DNA of 5,835 bases. It comes from Betaproteobacteria bacterium UBA931 (lineage in GTDB: Bacteria > Pseudomonadota > Gammaproteobacteria > Burkholderiales > Casimicrobiaceae). The stretch spans positions 1 to 5,835 of the forward strand of contig DBDN01000020.1 of NCBI GenBank assembly GCA_002293615.1, written 5' to 3'. Shown piece by piece: positions 1-5,334 of the stretch (position 1 is its first letter; every line of letters starts with the position of its first letter). The notes beneath the pieces are model-generated. The model made no database searches, was not told the DNA's origin, and worked only from the letters and a program-made list of their open reading frames with translations. Made by a program: the position numbers and the translations under genes.

Positions 1-59
1 AACACTTTGCTTCGATAGCGCATCTATCGCAATATGTCGAGGCATATCGGACTCGTTGA
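1..59 (+). CDS. apeE: Acyl carrier protein, 3' end only (first ACP of the APE operon)
   Basis: The frame beginning at base 3 reads HFASIAHLSQYVEAYRTR and stops at TGA 57-59. Bases 1-2 are the last two bases of the preceding codon. The peptide resembles the C-terminal helix of small APE-cluster ACPs, which often end with an HFAS-like stretch followed by a short amphipathic helix; this likeness is from memory. The other two forward frames give peptides with no such likeness, and one of them stops after five codons. An ACP here also fits context, since APE clusters usually carry two adjacent ACP genes ahead of the COG4648 and ligase genes. The phosphopantetheine serine lies upstream of the window and cannot be checked. 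The gene ends inside copy 1 of a 68-bp tandem repeat. Copy 2 repeats the same 18 codons at 71-124, but there the codon in front is TAA, so it is not translated as an ACP tail. Confidence 0.7.
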   Translation, partial: HFASIAHLSQYVEAYRTR

Positions 60-125
60 GAGGGTAATAACACTTTGCTTCGATAGCGCATCTATCGCAA
101 TATGTCGAGGCATATCGGACTCGTT

Positions 126-132
126 GAGAGGG
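126..132 (+). promoter_or_regulatory. Ribosome binding site that fixes the start of the second ACP
   Basis: GAGAGGG lies 5 nt before ATG 138 and is the strongest Shine-Dalgarno match in the window. It favours ATG 138 over the in-frame ATG at 102, which would add 12 residues encoded by duplicated sequence. The same motif at 58-64, in the first repeat copy, has no start codon at a suitable distance. Confidence 0.8.
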
Positions 133-137
133 TAATT

Positions 138-392
138 ATGGAAAAAGAAATCCTTTTTCAATCAATAGTCAAAATATTAAATGAGAATTTCGATATTCCC
201 ACCGATAGCATCACATTGGACGCACATTTGTTCCATGATCTGGATATTGACAGTATTGACGCTGTCGATTTGTTGATCAATCTAAAACAGTTGACCGGAC
301 ATCAGATTGCGCCGGAAATTTTCAAAAAAGTACAAACAGTCGGTAATGTTATTGACGCAGTGTACGAGCATATTAAGACACCAGATGTGTAA
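138..392 (+). CDS. apeF: Acyl carrier protein (second ACP of the APE operon)
   Basis: This is an 84-residue phosphopantetheine-binding carrier protein, the usual size of a stand-alone ACP. The attachment site is DIDSID, with Ser39 encoded at 252-254 as the expected 4'-phosphopantetheine serine. It sits after a first helix (about 3-17) and an acidic loop, at the start of helix II (DSIDAVDLLINLKQ). A C-terminal helix rich in V, I and A (about 66-80) completes the four-helix pattern. The serine thiol arm would carry the growing aryl polyene chain in the cytoplasm. ATG 138 is chosen because GAGAGGG lies 5 nt upstream. The in-frame ATG 102 has no good ribosome site and its extension is entirely repeat sequence. 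The stop codon is 3 nt before the membrane-protein gene. ACP identity is firm; specific assignment as the second APE ACP rests on gene order. Confidence 0.93.
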   Translation: MEKEILFQSIVKILNENFDIPTDSITLDAHLFHDLDIDSIDAVDLLINLKQLTGHQIAPEIFKKVQTVGNVIDAVYEHIKTPDV

Positions 393-395
393 CTG

Positions 396-935
396 ATGAT
401 CATGCCGTTATCGCTGCTTGCTGGCCTTTCTTTACCGTTTTTTTTCTGGTTGTGTTATTGGCAAGGTTGGCCGCTCTGGTTAGGCGGCTTTTTACTGTTG
501 TTGTTAGCATGGCGCAAGGAAATACTACCAAACGTATTCAATATCGTTAGTCTATGCGCTGCGCTTTTGGGTTTATTGTCTTTGCTTTTTCGTTCTACCA
601 ATATCATTTTGTATTATCCTGCCACGGTCAGCTTTCTTTTTCTCGCGGGCTTCTCTCTAAGCCTATGTTATCCGCCTACGGCGATTGAGCGTATCGCCAG
701 AAAAATGATGCCCAATTTACCTCTGGAAGGAATACGTTATACGCGCCGCGTAACGCAAGTATGGTGTGCATTTTTTGCCATCAATGGAGTAATCGCATTG
801 TGGACAATTATGCAACCGATGAAGATCTGGTTGATGTACAACGGGCTTTTATCTTATTGTGCAATGGGCCTAATGTTTGGTGGCGAATGGCTTATTCGTC
901 ACAGAACGATGCCTCATCATCATGACCGATTTTAA
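396..935 (+). CDS. apeG: Multi-spanning inner-membrane protein, COG4648-like, of the APE operon
   Basis: The 179-residue protein is dominated by hydrophobic segments at about 5-21, 24-39, 47-65, 72-91, 121-140 and 144-165, so five or six membrane spans. A positively charged loop at 92-120 (ERIARKMM, then RYTRRVTQ) is probably cytoplasmic. The phrase LCYPPTAIERIARKMMP and the following GIRYTRRVTQVW resemble the COG4648 family of uncharacterised membrane proteins, which sit between the ACPs and the ligase in APE clusters; this match is from memory. Its reaction is unknown, and no catalytic motif is visible. Two in-frame starts are close together, ATG 396 and ATG 402, neither with a clear Shine-Dalgarno. 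It begins 3 nt after the ACP stop, so translational coupling is likely. Its last 14 bases overlap the ligase gene. The end is histidine-rich (HHHDRF). Confidence 0.82.
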   Translation: MIMPLSLLAGLSLPFFFWLCYWQGWPLWLGGFLLLLLAWRKEILPNVFNIVSLCAALLGLLSLLFRSTNIILYYPATVSFLFLAGFSLSLCYPPTAIERIARKMMPNLPLEGIRYTRRVTQVWCAFFAINGVIALWTIMQPMKIWLMYNGLLSYCAMGLMFGGEWLIRHRTMPHHHDRF

Positions 936-2631
936 TATTGCCGATTTTCTTTCGATATCGCCTGACTCCATCGTGGCATACTGCCCCGAAAGGATCGTGA
1001 CTCGCCGTATGCTGGCGCAAGATATCATACATGCCCGCTCTGCCCTTTACTCATTACAAGCTTCACGTTTTGCGCTTTACGAAGAAAATGGTTATGTTTT
1101 TCTTGTCTGGCTTCTGGCCGCTTGGCAAAACGGGCAAACTGTTGTACTTGTTCCTGAGGATTTATCCACGATCCGGCAGGCGCTGGTAATGCCATGGGTA
1201 GGAGGATCGGGAAAAGCAGCAGGAGCCAACGCATTGACAAATTGGCAGCAAGCAACCACCCATACCATACCGTCCACTATGTATTTTGATGCACCCGGCT
1301 TAGCGTTATTTACATCCGGTTCTAGCGGTTCAGCGCACACTATCAATAAAAGCGTTCCGCAATTATGGCAAGAAGCCGAGATGCTAGAGCAAGTTTTCGG
1401 CTCGCATTTACCGGATACCGCGCGCTTTGCCGGCACTGTCCCACATCAACACATGTTCGGCTTGCCTTTTCGCTTGTTGTGGCCTTTTCGCGCGGGACGC
1501 CCATTTATTAGCAAAATGTTCCGTTATCTTGAAGAATTGCTAACTCTTGACATCTGTCCGCATGTATTGATCAGCAGCCCGGCAACATTAAAACGTATTA
1601 CACAGATGGCCAATATCACACCGAAGGCAACTATTATCCGCGTTTTTTCCGCGGGCAGTCCATTGCCATGCGAAATAGCAACGCATTGCGCACAGCAATT
1701 GAATACGCAAACTGTCGAAATTTATGGCAGTACGGAAACAGGTGCGGCGATTTATCGTATATCTCCTCATTTTAGGTGGCACGCCATGCCAGACGTTACG
1801 CTGGCAATCAACGACGAGACCCAATGCCTGAAATTACGTTCGCCGCTGTTAGGTAACGATGACTGGTATCAAACACAAGATGTTGTCGTTCAAAAAAATG
1901 AAGACTGGCAATTCCTTGGCCGCTCTGATCGTGTTGCCAAAATTGAAGGACAGCGTGTTTCATTGGATGAAATCGAGTCGGCGTTGTCCTCCTTGGAAGA
2001 AATTACCGAGGCCCGCGTTGCTCCAACCCATGATGAGCGTGAAGAAATCGTTGCAGTCGTAGTGTTGAGCAATATGGGAAAAGCCATTATGCAGCAAAAC
2101 AGCAAAGCGCGTTTTGATCGCATGTTGCATCGCCGTCTGAAAACGACACTGGTTCGTGCTGCTATTCCCCGTCGCTGGCGTTATGTTGATATGCTGCCAT
2201 ACAACGCCATGGGTAAAATTCCACAAAAAAATATTACCGCTTTGTTCAAGGCGCGACTGCTCCCACCCGGAACTTTGTGCCATCGAGATCACAATAGAGT
2301 TGAAATTCTGTTGTCTATGCAAGAAGCGCTTTCTTTTTTTGAAGGGCACTTCTCGGCGCTTTCCGTGCTGCCAGGCGTCACTCAAATTGACTGGGCGATT
2401 CGTTTTGCTGAACGCTATCTTCCTTCGTTCAGGAAAATTATTCCCAAAAATGCCGTATCGTGCTTTTCTTCGCTGCATAAATTGAAGTTCCAACGCATTA
2501 TTCGCCCATCGGACTGTCTCGTTTTAACGCTCACCTGTCGGCTTGAACACGGCCAGTTGTTTTTTGAGTATCGCTCCAAACGCCACCGATACTCTCAAGG
2601 TTGCATTGAATTTAGCTGCCGCCCCTTATGA
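922..2631 (+). CDS. apeH-apeI: Acyl/aryl adenylating ligase fused to a hot-dog (ApeI-like) dehydratase
   Basis: The 569-residue protein has two domains. Residues 1 to about 445 form an ANL-superfamily AMP-binding enzyme: phosphate loop LFTSGSSGSAHT (129-140), YGSTETG (268-274), YQTQD (316-320), GRSDRVAKIEGQRVSLDEIE (333-352), and C-terminal NAMGKIPQ with the expected catalytic Lys432. It should activate an aryl starter acid as adenylate and load it on an ACP or CoA. Residues about 455-569 form a hot-dog domain with GHF (475-477) and LPGV (483-486). His476 and Asp490 are 14 residues apart, the same spacing as the FabA His70/Asp84 pair, which supports dehydration of 3-hydroxyacyl-ACP. APE clusters as I recall them often carry these as separate genes. 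ATG 922 gives a 14-bp overlap with the membrane-protein gene. TTG 877 and GTG 880 are also in frame but would lengthen the overlap. No clear Shine-Dalgarno is visible, so coupling is likely. Confidence 0.92.
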   Translation: MTDFNIADFLSISPDSIVAYCPERIVTRRMLAQDIIHARSALYSLQASRFALYEENGYVFLVWLLAAWQNGQTVVLVPEDLSTIRQALVMPWVGGSGKAAGANALTNWQQATTHTIPSTMYFDAPGLALFTSGSSGSAHTINKSVPQLWQEAEMLEQVFGSHLPDTARFAGTVPHQHMFGLPFRLLWPFRAGRPFISKMFRYLEELLTLDICPHVLISSPATLKRITQMANITPKATIIRVFSAGSPLPCEIATHCAQQLNTQTVEIYGSTETGAAIYRISPHFRWHAMPDVTLAINDETQCLKLRSPLLGNDDWYQTQDVVVQKNEDWQFLGRSDRVAKIEGQRVSLDEIESALSSLEEITEARVAPTHDEREEIVAVVVLSNMGKAIMQQNSKARFDRMLHRRLKTTLVRAAIPRRWRYVDMLPYNAMGKIPQKNITALFKARLLPPGTLCHRDHNRVEILLSMQEALSFFEGHFSALSVLPGVTQIDWAIRFAERYLPSFRKIIPKNAVSCFSSLHKLKFQRIIRPSDCLVLTLTCRLEHGQLFFEYRSKRHRYSQGCIEFSCRPL

Positions 2632-3362
2632 AACTGGTTGCTGTTATCCCCGTGTACCGCCATGCCGCATCGGCGCAGGATGTCGCCGCCGCGCTGATAA
2701 AACAACAGATTCCGGTAATATTGGTGGATGATGGCAACAACGAATCGGATACGTGCTTACTAAAAAAATTAATTGAAACATTGCCCGAGGTCATTCTATT
2801 GCGCCTTAACCGCAATCAAGGAAAAGGCGCTGCCGTAATGCACGGCATGCGCTATGCCTATTCGCATGGTTATACACATGCGTTGCAAATTGACGCCGAC
2901 GGACAACACGACACTCAGGCTGTTTCCGATTTCTTGCGATACGCCACGCAATATCCACGGGCAGTTATTAGCGGTTATCCGATCTATGACCAAAGTGTTC
3001 CCAAGGCGCGGTTGTACGCACGCTATCTTACCCATTTTTGGGTTGGCATACATACCTTGTCGAGAACACGCATCAGAGACTCCATGTGTGGTTTACGCGT
3101 TTATCCGCTTGCCGAGACAATTCCCGTGTTAGCACATATGAGAACTGCCCTGCGCATGGAGTTCGATACCGAAATCATTGTTCGCCTTGATTGGCGGAAT
3201 ACCATCATTATCAACCGGCCGGTGGCCGTGCATTACCCCCAAAAAGGCATTTCCAATTTTCGTATATGGCAAGACAATCTCCGGATCAGTTGGATGCACA
3301 TCCGCCTTTTTTTCGGTATGCTTATTCGATTGCCCACATTGTACCGGAAGCCAAAGTCATGA
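2628..3362 (+). CDS. apeJ: Family 2 glycosyltransferase (Dpm1/WcaA-like fold) of the APE operon
   Basis: This 244-residue GT-A fold enzyme starts MKLVAVIPVYRHA, typical of GT2. Motifs in order are VDDG (33-36) for nucleotide-sugar binding, NQGKGAA (63-69), the metal-binding DADGQH (89-94, Asp89 and Asp91), DSMCGLRVY (151-159), MEFDTE (177-182), and HYPQKGISNFRIWQDN (202-217). It lacks clear membrane spans but ends in a basic amphipathic tail (RLFFGMLIRLPTLYRK) that could dock on the inner membrane. The likely role is adding a sugar to the lipid carrier or polyene intermediate; donor and acceptor are unknown. ATG 2628 overlaps the ligase-dehydratase stop as ATGA, and its own TGA overlaps the acyltransferase ATG the same way. 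As I recall, many APE operons encode glycosyltransferase and acyltransferase as one polypeptide of about this combined size, so the symbol may properly cover both genes. Confidence 0.9.
   Translation: MKLVAVIPVYRHAASAQDVAAALIKQQIPVILVDDGNNESDTCLLKKLIETLPEVILLRLNRNQGKGAAVMHGMRYAYSHGYTHALQIDADGQHDTQAVSDFLRYATQYPRAVISGYPIYDQSVPKARLYARYLTHFWVGIHTLSRTRIRDSMCGLRVYPLAETIPVLAHMRTALRMEFDTEIIVRLDWRNTIIINRPVAVHYPQKGISNFRIWQDNLRISWMHIRLFFGMLIRLPTLYRKPKS
3307..3314 (+). other. T7 run in slippery phase near the end of the glycosyltransferase gene
   Basis: In the glycosyltransferase frame the bases read CTT TTT TTC, so T TTT TTC (3308-3314) fits the X XXY YYZ pattern for -1 slippage. A -1 shift here enters the acyltransferase frame, which is open with no stop from here to 4289, and would give a fused protein of about 554 residues. 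CGGTA (3314-3318) can pair with TACCG (3342-3346) downstream, but the stem starts with no spacer and has a 23-nt loop, which is not an ideal stimulator. The unshifted tail (FFGMLIRLP) looks more like a true glycosyltransferase end than the shifted one (FFRYAYSIAHI). Function is therefore unproven. Confidence 0.25.
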
Positions 3363-4291
3363 CTGAAAAGCACTGGGCTGAAAGCCCAGAGGCGGGAAAT
3401 TTTCTGGGTATCCATTTTCTGTTTTGGACGGAACGAGTTCTGGGGCGCCGTTTTTTCCGCCTCTTCTTATTTTTTACCTTGTTCTGGTTTGTTCTTCGCC
3501 GAAAAACCGCGCGTCTGTCTTCTTTTGAATATTGGCAACGCTTGTATGAATTCAGCGAACAAGTAACGCCTCATCCTTCGTTGATACTTGTTTTCCGTCA
3601 TTTCTTTGCTTTTTCGGAAAACCTTTTGGACAAACTCTTGTCGGTCAGCGGTAAGTTTGATGCCATCCCCTATCTTCTTATCGGTAAAGAACACATTGAA
3701 AACGTGCTCATGGAAAAGCGTGGCTACATACTTATCACGGCCCATTATGGCAATATCGAAATTTTACAGCGCATTTTTCAACATTCAGGAAAAGCAAAGA
3801 TTAGTGTTATTTCGAATACCAGCAACGCATTGATATTTGACAGGATGCGGCGAAAATTAAATCCGAACCACAATATCAATTTCATAGCGGCCGATACATT
3901 AACCATTGAAACAGCGATCATGTTATCTGAGCGTGTTAGCCGAGGCGAAGTTATTGTCATGGCAGCCGACCGCATCCCGATTTCAGATACTGCTCATACG
4001 GTAAGCGTTCCTTTTCTGGGAGCCCCGGCGCTTTTCCCAACCAGCCCTTACCTACTGGCCTCCGCATTAGGCTGTCCACTATTTGTGGCTTTTGGGCGAC
4101 GGGAAAACAAGCAGTTTCTGGTCTCTGTAACCAAAATCGCGGATAAAATCACTTTACCCAAAAGAAAAGATCCTTCTCGTCAGAATATGCTGGCAAGCTA
4201 CGCTCAAATCTTTTCCACACTGCTGGAAAAACAATGTTTGCAAGCGCCTTTACAATGGGCTAATTTTTTTCCTTTCTGGGATGTTCATTAG
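3359..4291 (+). CDS. Lysophospholipid / LpxL-HtrB-like acyltransferase of the APE operon
   Basis: This 310-residue protein has the order of the LPLAT (LpxL/HtrB-like) family. A hydrophobic N-terminal segment (about 31-46) flanked by arginines should anchor it in the inner membrane. The catalytic HX4E motif is ITAHYGNIE (126-134, His129 and Glu134). Later motifs are DRIP (204-207), VPFLGAPALFPTSP with following LLASALGCP (217-240), and a C-terminal QWANFFPFW (299-307). It should transfer an acyl chain to a lipid or glycolipid hydroxyl; in APE pathways such an enzyme probably helps attach the polyene to its lipid anchor (inferred). The frame stays open back to 3191, but ATG 3359 is chosen because it forms an ATGA overlap with the glycosyltransferase stop and leaves the usual family length. 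A strong hairpin lies 14-30 bases past the A of the start codon. The stop is 15 nt before the thioesterase gene. Confidence 0.9.
   Translation: MTEKHWAESPEAGNFLGIHFLFWTERVLGRRFFRLFLFFTLFWFVLRRKTARLSSFEYWQRLYEFSEQVTPHPSLILVFRHFFAFSENLLDKLLSVSGKFDAIPYLLIGKEHIENVLMEKRGYILITAHYGNIEILQRIFQHSGKAKISVISNTSNALIFDRMRRKLNPNHNINFIAADTLTIETAIMLSERVSRGEVIVMAADRIPISDTAHTVSVPFLGAPALFPTSPYLLASALGCPLFVAFGRRENKQFLVSVTKIADKITLPKRKDPSRQNMLASYAQIFSTLLEKQCLQAPLQWANFFPFWDVH
3373..3389 (+). other. Perfect 7-bp stem hairpin inside the start of the acyltransferase gene
   Basis: CTGGGCT (3373-3379), loop GAA, AGCCCAG (3383-3389) is an exact inverted repeat with five G-C pairs and a 3-nt loop. It begins 14 nt after the A of ATG 3359 and encodes the WAESP part of the protein. 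No T tract follows directly, so it is not a standard intrinsic terminator. An RNA hairpin so close to a start codon could slow initiation or a coupled ribosome. The structure is clear from sequence; any role is inference. Confidence 0.5.
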
Positions 4292-4306
4292 GAATTTTTA
4301 CCGCTT

Positions 4307-4735
4307 ATGCTCTCTTATAAAGTAGCTTCCTGTATTTCTCTCACGGTCCCTTTTCATGACCTAGACCCTTTAAATATTTGCTGGCATGGACATTATGTTC
4401 GCTACTTTGAATTGGCGCGTACCGCGCTTTTGCAACAAATAAATTACGATTATCCGCAAATGAAGCGTTCCGGATTTTTCTGGCCTGTCATTGAAGTATT
4501 TGTGCGTTATGCGCACCCTCTTTATTATCAGCAAACCATTGACGTTCACGCACGTTTGCAAGAATGGGAAAATCGCCTGAAAATCGGCTATGAAATTCGT
4601 GATACTAAAACAGGAAAGCGCCTGACGCGTGGACATACCCTACAAGTTTCCGTACATATGGCAACTCAGGAAATGTGTTTCGTCACCCCTGAAGTATTTC
4701 GAAAAAAACTGGAACCTTTTTTATGTACCGAATAA
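4307..4735 (+). CDS. apeK: Acyl-CoA/ACP thioesterase, 4-hydroxybenzoyl-CoA (4HBT/YbgC) type
   Basis: This 142-residue single hot-dog protein has the family's usual length. The N-terminal signature DLDPLNICWHGHYVRYFELA (18-37) matches the 4HBT/YbgC active site. By alignment with the YbgC TDAGG segment, Asp20 takes the place of the catalytic aspartate, followed by His27 and Tyr30 at the conserved positions. The central helix ELARTALLQQI and the strand VRYAHPLYYQQTIDVHARL follow as expected. It would hydrolyse an acyl thioester in the cytoplasm, releasing or editing aryl polyenoyl or aryl-CoA intermediates; the substrate is unknown. AGGA at 4290-4293 is a possible ribosome site, but 13 nt from ATG 4307 is long. 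The 3' end overlaps the LolA-like gene by 13 bp. The hot-dog domain here differs from the dehydratase type fused to the ligase. Confidence 0.88.
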   Translation: MLSYKVASCISLTVPFHDLDPLNICWHGHYVRYFELARTALLQQINYDYPQMKRSGFFWPVIEVFVRYAHPLYYQQTIDVHARLQEWENRLKIGYEIRDTKTGKRLTRGHTLQVSVHMATQEMCFVTPEVFRKKLEPFLCTE

Positions 4736-5334
4736 TCGCTTTTATCCTTTTTTCATCATTGCTGATGCCCCTTCACGCTTCATCAGAAAATGTGTTGCAG
4801 CAAATCAAAGTGTGCATGAATGATGAGCCGGTCATACGAGGAAATTTTGAGCAAATACGTGAATTGCAAGGTGTGCCACAGGTACTGAAATCGGAAGGGT
4901 ATTTTGTAATTGACCGTACCGTGGGCGTACTTTGGCAAACCATCAAACCCTTCACACACACCACCCGAATCACACACGGCGAAATCACACAAAAAGACGG
5001 TGAAACCACTCTGTTTTCTTTAACCGCACAAAAAGAACCAACCATTGCTGCGGTAAGCAATGTTCTTTTTTCAATATTTTCCGGCGATATTGTTGCATTA
5101 ACACAATATTTTGAATATACCGGAACGGTTGAAAAAAATGGCTGGATTCTTACATTTACCCCTAAAAATATCGCCCTTAAAAAAATCATTCATGAATTGT
5201 CAATCAGTGGGAATACGCATGTACAGTTCATCAAACTTACTGCCGCGTCGGGCGATATTTCCACAATTCGTTTTTTTCAGACGCGCACGGACGCAACGTT
5301 GACTGCTGATGAAAAAGTACAGTTTGAACAATAA
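4723..5334 (+). CDS. apeL: LolA-like periplasmic outer-membrane lipoprotein/lipid carrier
   Basis: This 203-residue protein starts with a signal peptide: Arg3, a hydrophobic core (IIAFILFSSLLM, 4-15), and a likely cleavage after Ala19 (LHA-SS). No lipobox cysteine is present, so it should be soluble in the periplasm. The mature part has the LolA-like opening GNFEQIRELQGVPQVLKSEG (40-59), then GYFVIDRTVGVLWQTIKPFT (59-78), close to the family pattern of a strand ending in GxLWxTxxPF. The rest is strand-rich with no recognised catalytic residues. LolA proteins bind acyl chains in a half-barrel; in APE operons this paralogue is thought to ferry the lipid product to the outer membrane. GGAA at 4711-4714 lies 8 nt before ATG 4723. 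It overlaps the thioesterase gene by 13 bp and the exporter by 26 bp, which suggests coupled expression of carrier and exporter. Confidence 0.87.
   Translation: MYRIIAFILFSSLLMPLHASSENVLQQIKVCMNDEPVIRGNFEQIRELQGVPQVLKSEGYFVIDRTVGVLWQTIKPFTHTTRITHGEITQKDGETTLFSLTAQKEPTIAAVSNVLFSIFSGDIVALTQYFEYTGTVEKNGWILTFTPKNIALKKIIHELSISGNTHVQFIKLTAASGDISTIRFFQTRTDATLTADEKVQFEQ

Larger units (their letters stand above)
1..136 (+). repeat. Two perfect 68-bp tandem copies across the ACP-ACP junction
   Basis: Bases 1-68 and 69-136 are identical by direct reading, giving a period of 68 bp and at least two copies. Further copies may lie left of the window edge. Each unit holds the last 18 codons and stop of the first ACP gene (TGA at 57-59 and 125-127) and a Shine-Dalgarno GAGAGGG (58-64 and 126-132). 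Only copy 2 is followed by the second ACP's ATG. Because 68 is not a multiple of three, the copy would shift any reading frame crossing it, but the first ACP already stops inside copy 1, so both ACPs stay intact. Each unit also has a small inverted repeat, CGATAG-CGCAT-CTATCG, at 13-29 and 81-97. The inferred ancestral gap between the ACP genes is 10 nt; it is now 78 nt. I infer a recent duplication by slippage or unequal exchange. An assembly artefact at a contig end is possible. Confidence 0.9.

Noticed and set aside
3..136. CRISPR or regulatory repeat array at the window start
   Set aside because: The two units are directly adjacent with no spacer and consist of ACP coding sequence plus a ribosome site, so a plain tandem duplication explains them.
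102..137. Longer second ACP starting at ATG 102
   Set aside because: The 12 added residues are duplicated sequence, and a strong Shine-Dalgarno sits 5 nt before ATG 138. It is kept only as a possible minor form.
1025..1436. Reverse-strand open frames over the ligase gene
   Set aside because: They lie wholly opposite a gene with clear domain motifs, have no ribosome sites or recognisable domains, and look like shadows.
2132..2141. GCCGTCTGAA, identical to the core DNA uptake sequence of Neisseria
   Set aside because: It occurs once, inside the ligase gene where it encodes ordinary RRLK codons, and I found no second copy on either strand. One match cannot support a DNA uptake role or a Neisseriaceae origin.
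1960..2493. 177-codon reverse-strand open frame opposite the ligase-dehydratase
   Set aside because: Despite its length it shows no family motif and is antisense to the well-supported linker and hot-dog region.
3191..3358. Upstream extension of the acyltransferase frame by 56 codons
   Set aside because: It overlaps conserved glycosyltransferase sequence in another frame and has no acyltransferase-like content; ATG 3359 in the ATGA overlap is the better start.
4264..4270. T7 run near the end of the acyltransferase gene as a terminator or phase-variable tract
   Set aside because: No stem precedes it, the acyltransferase family's C-terminal motif reads straight through it, and short T runs are common in this AT-leaning sequence.
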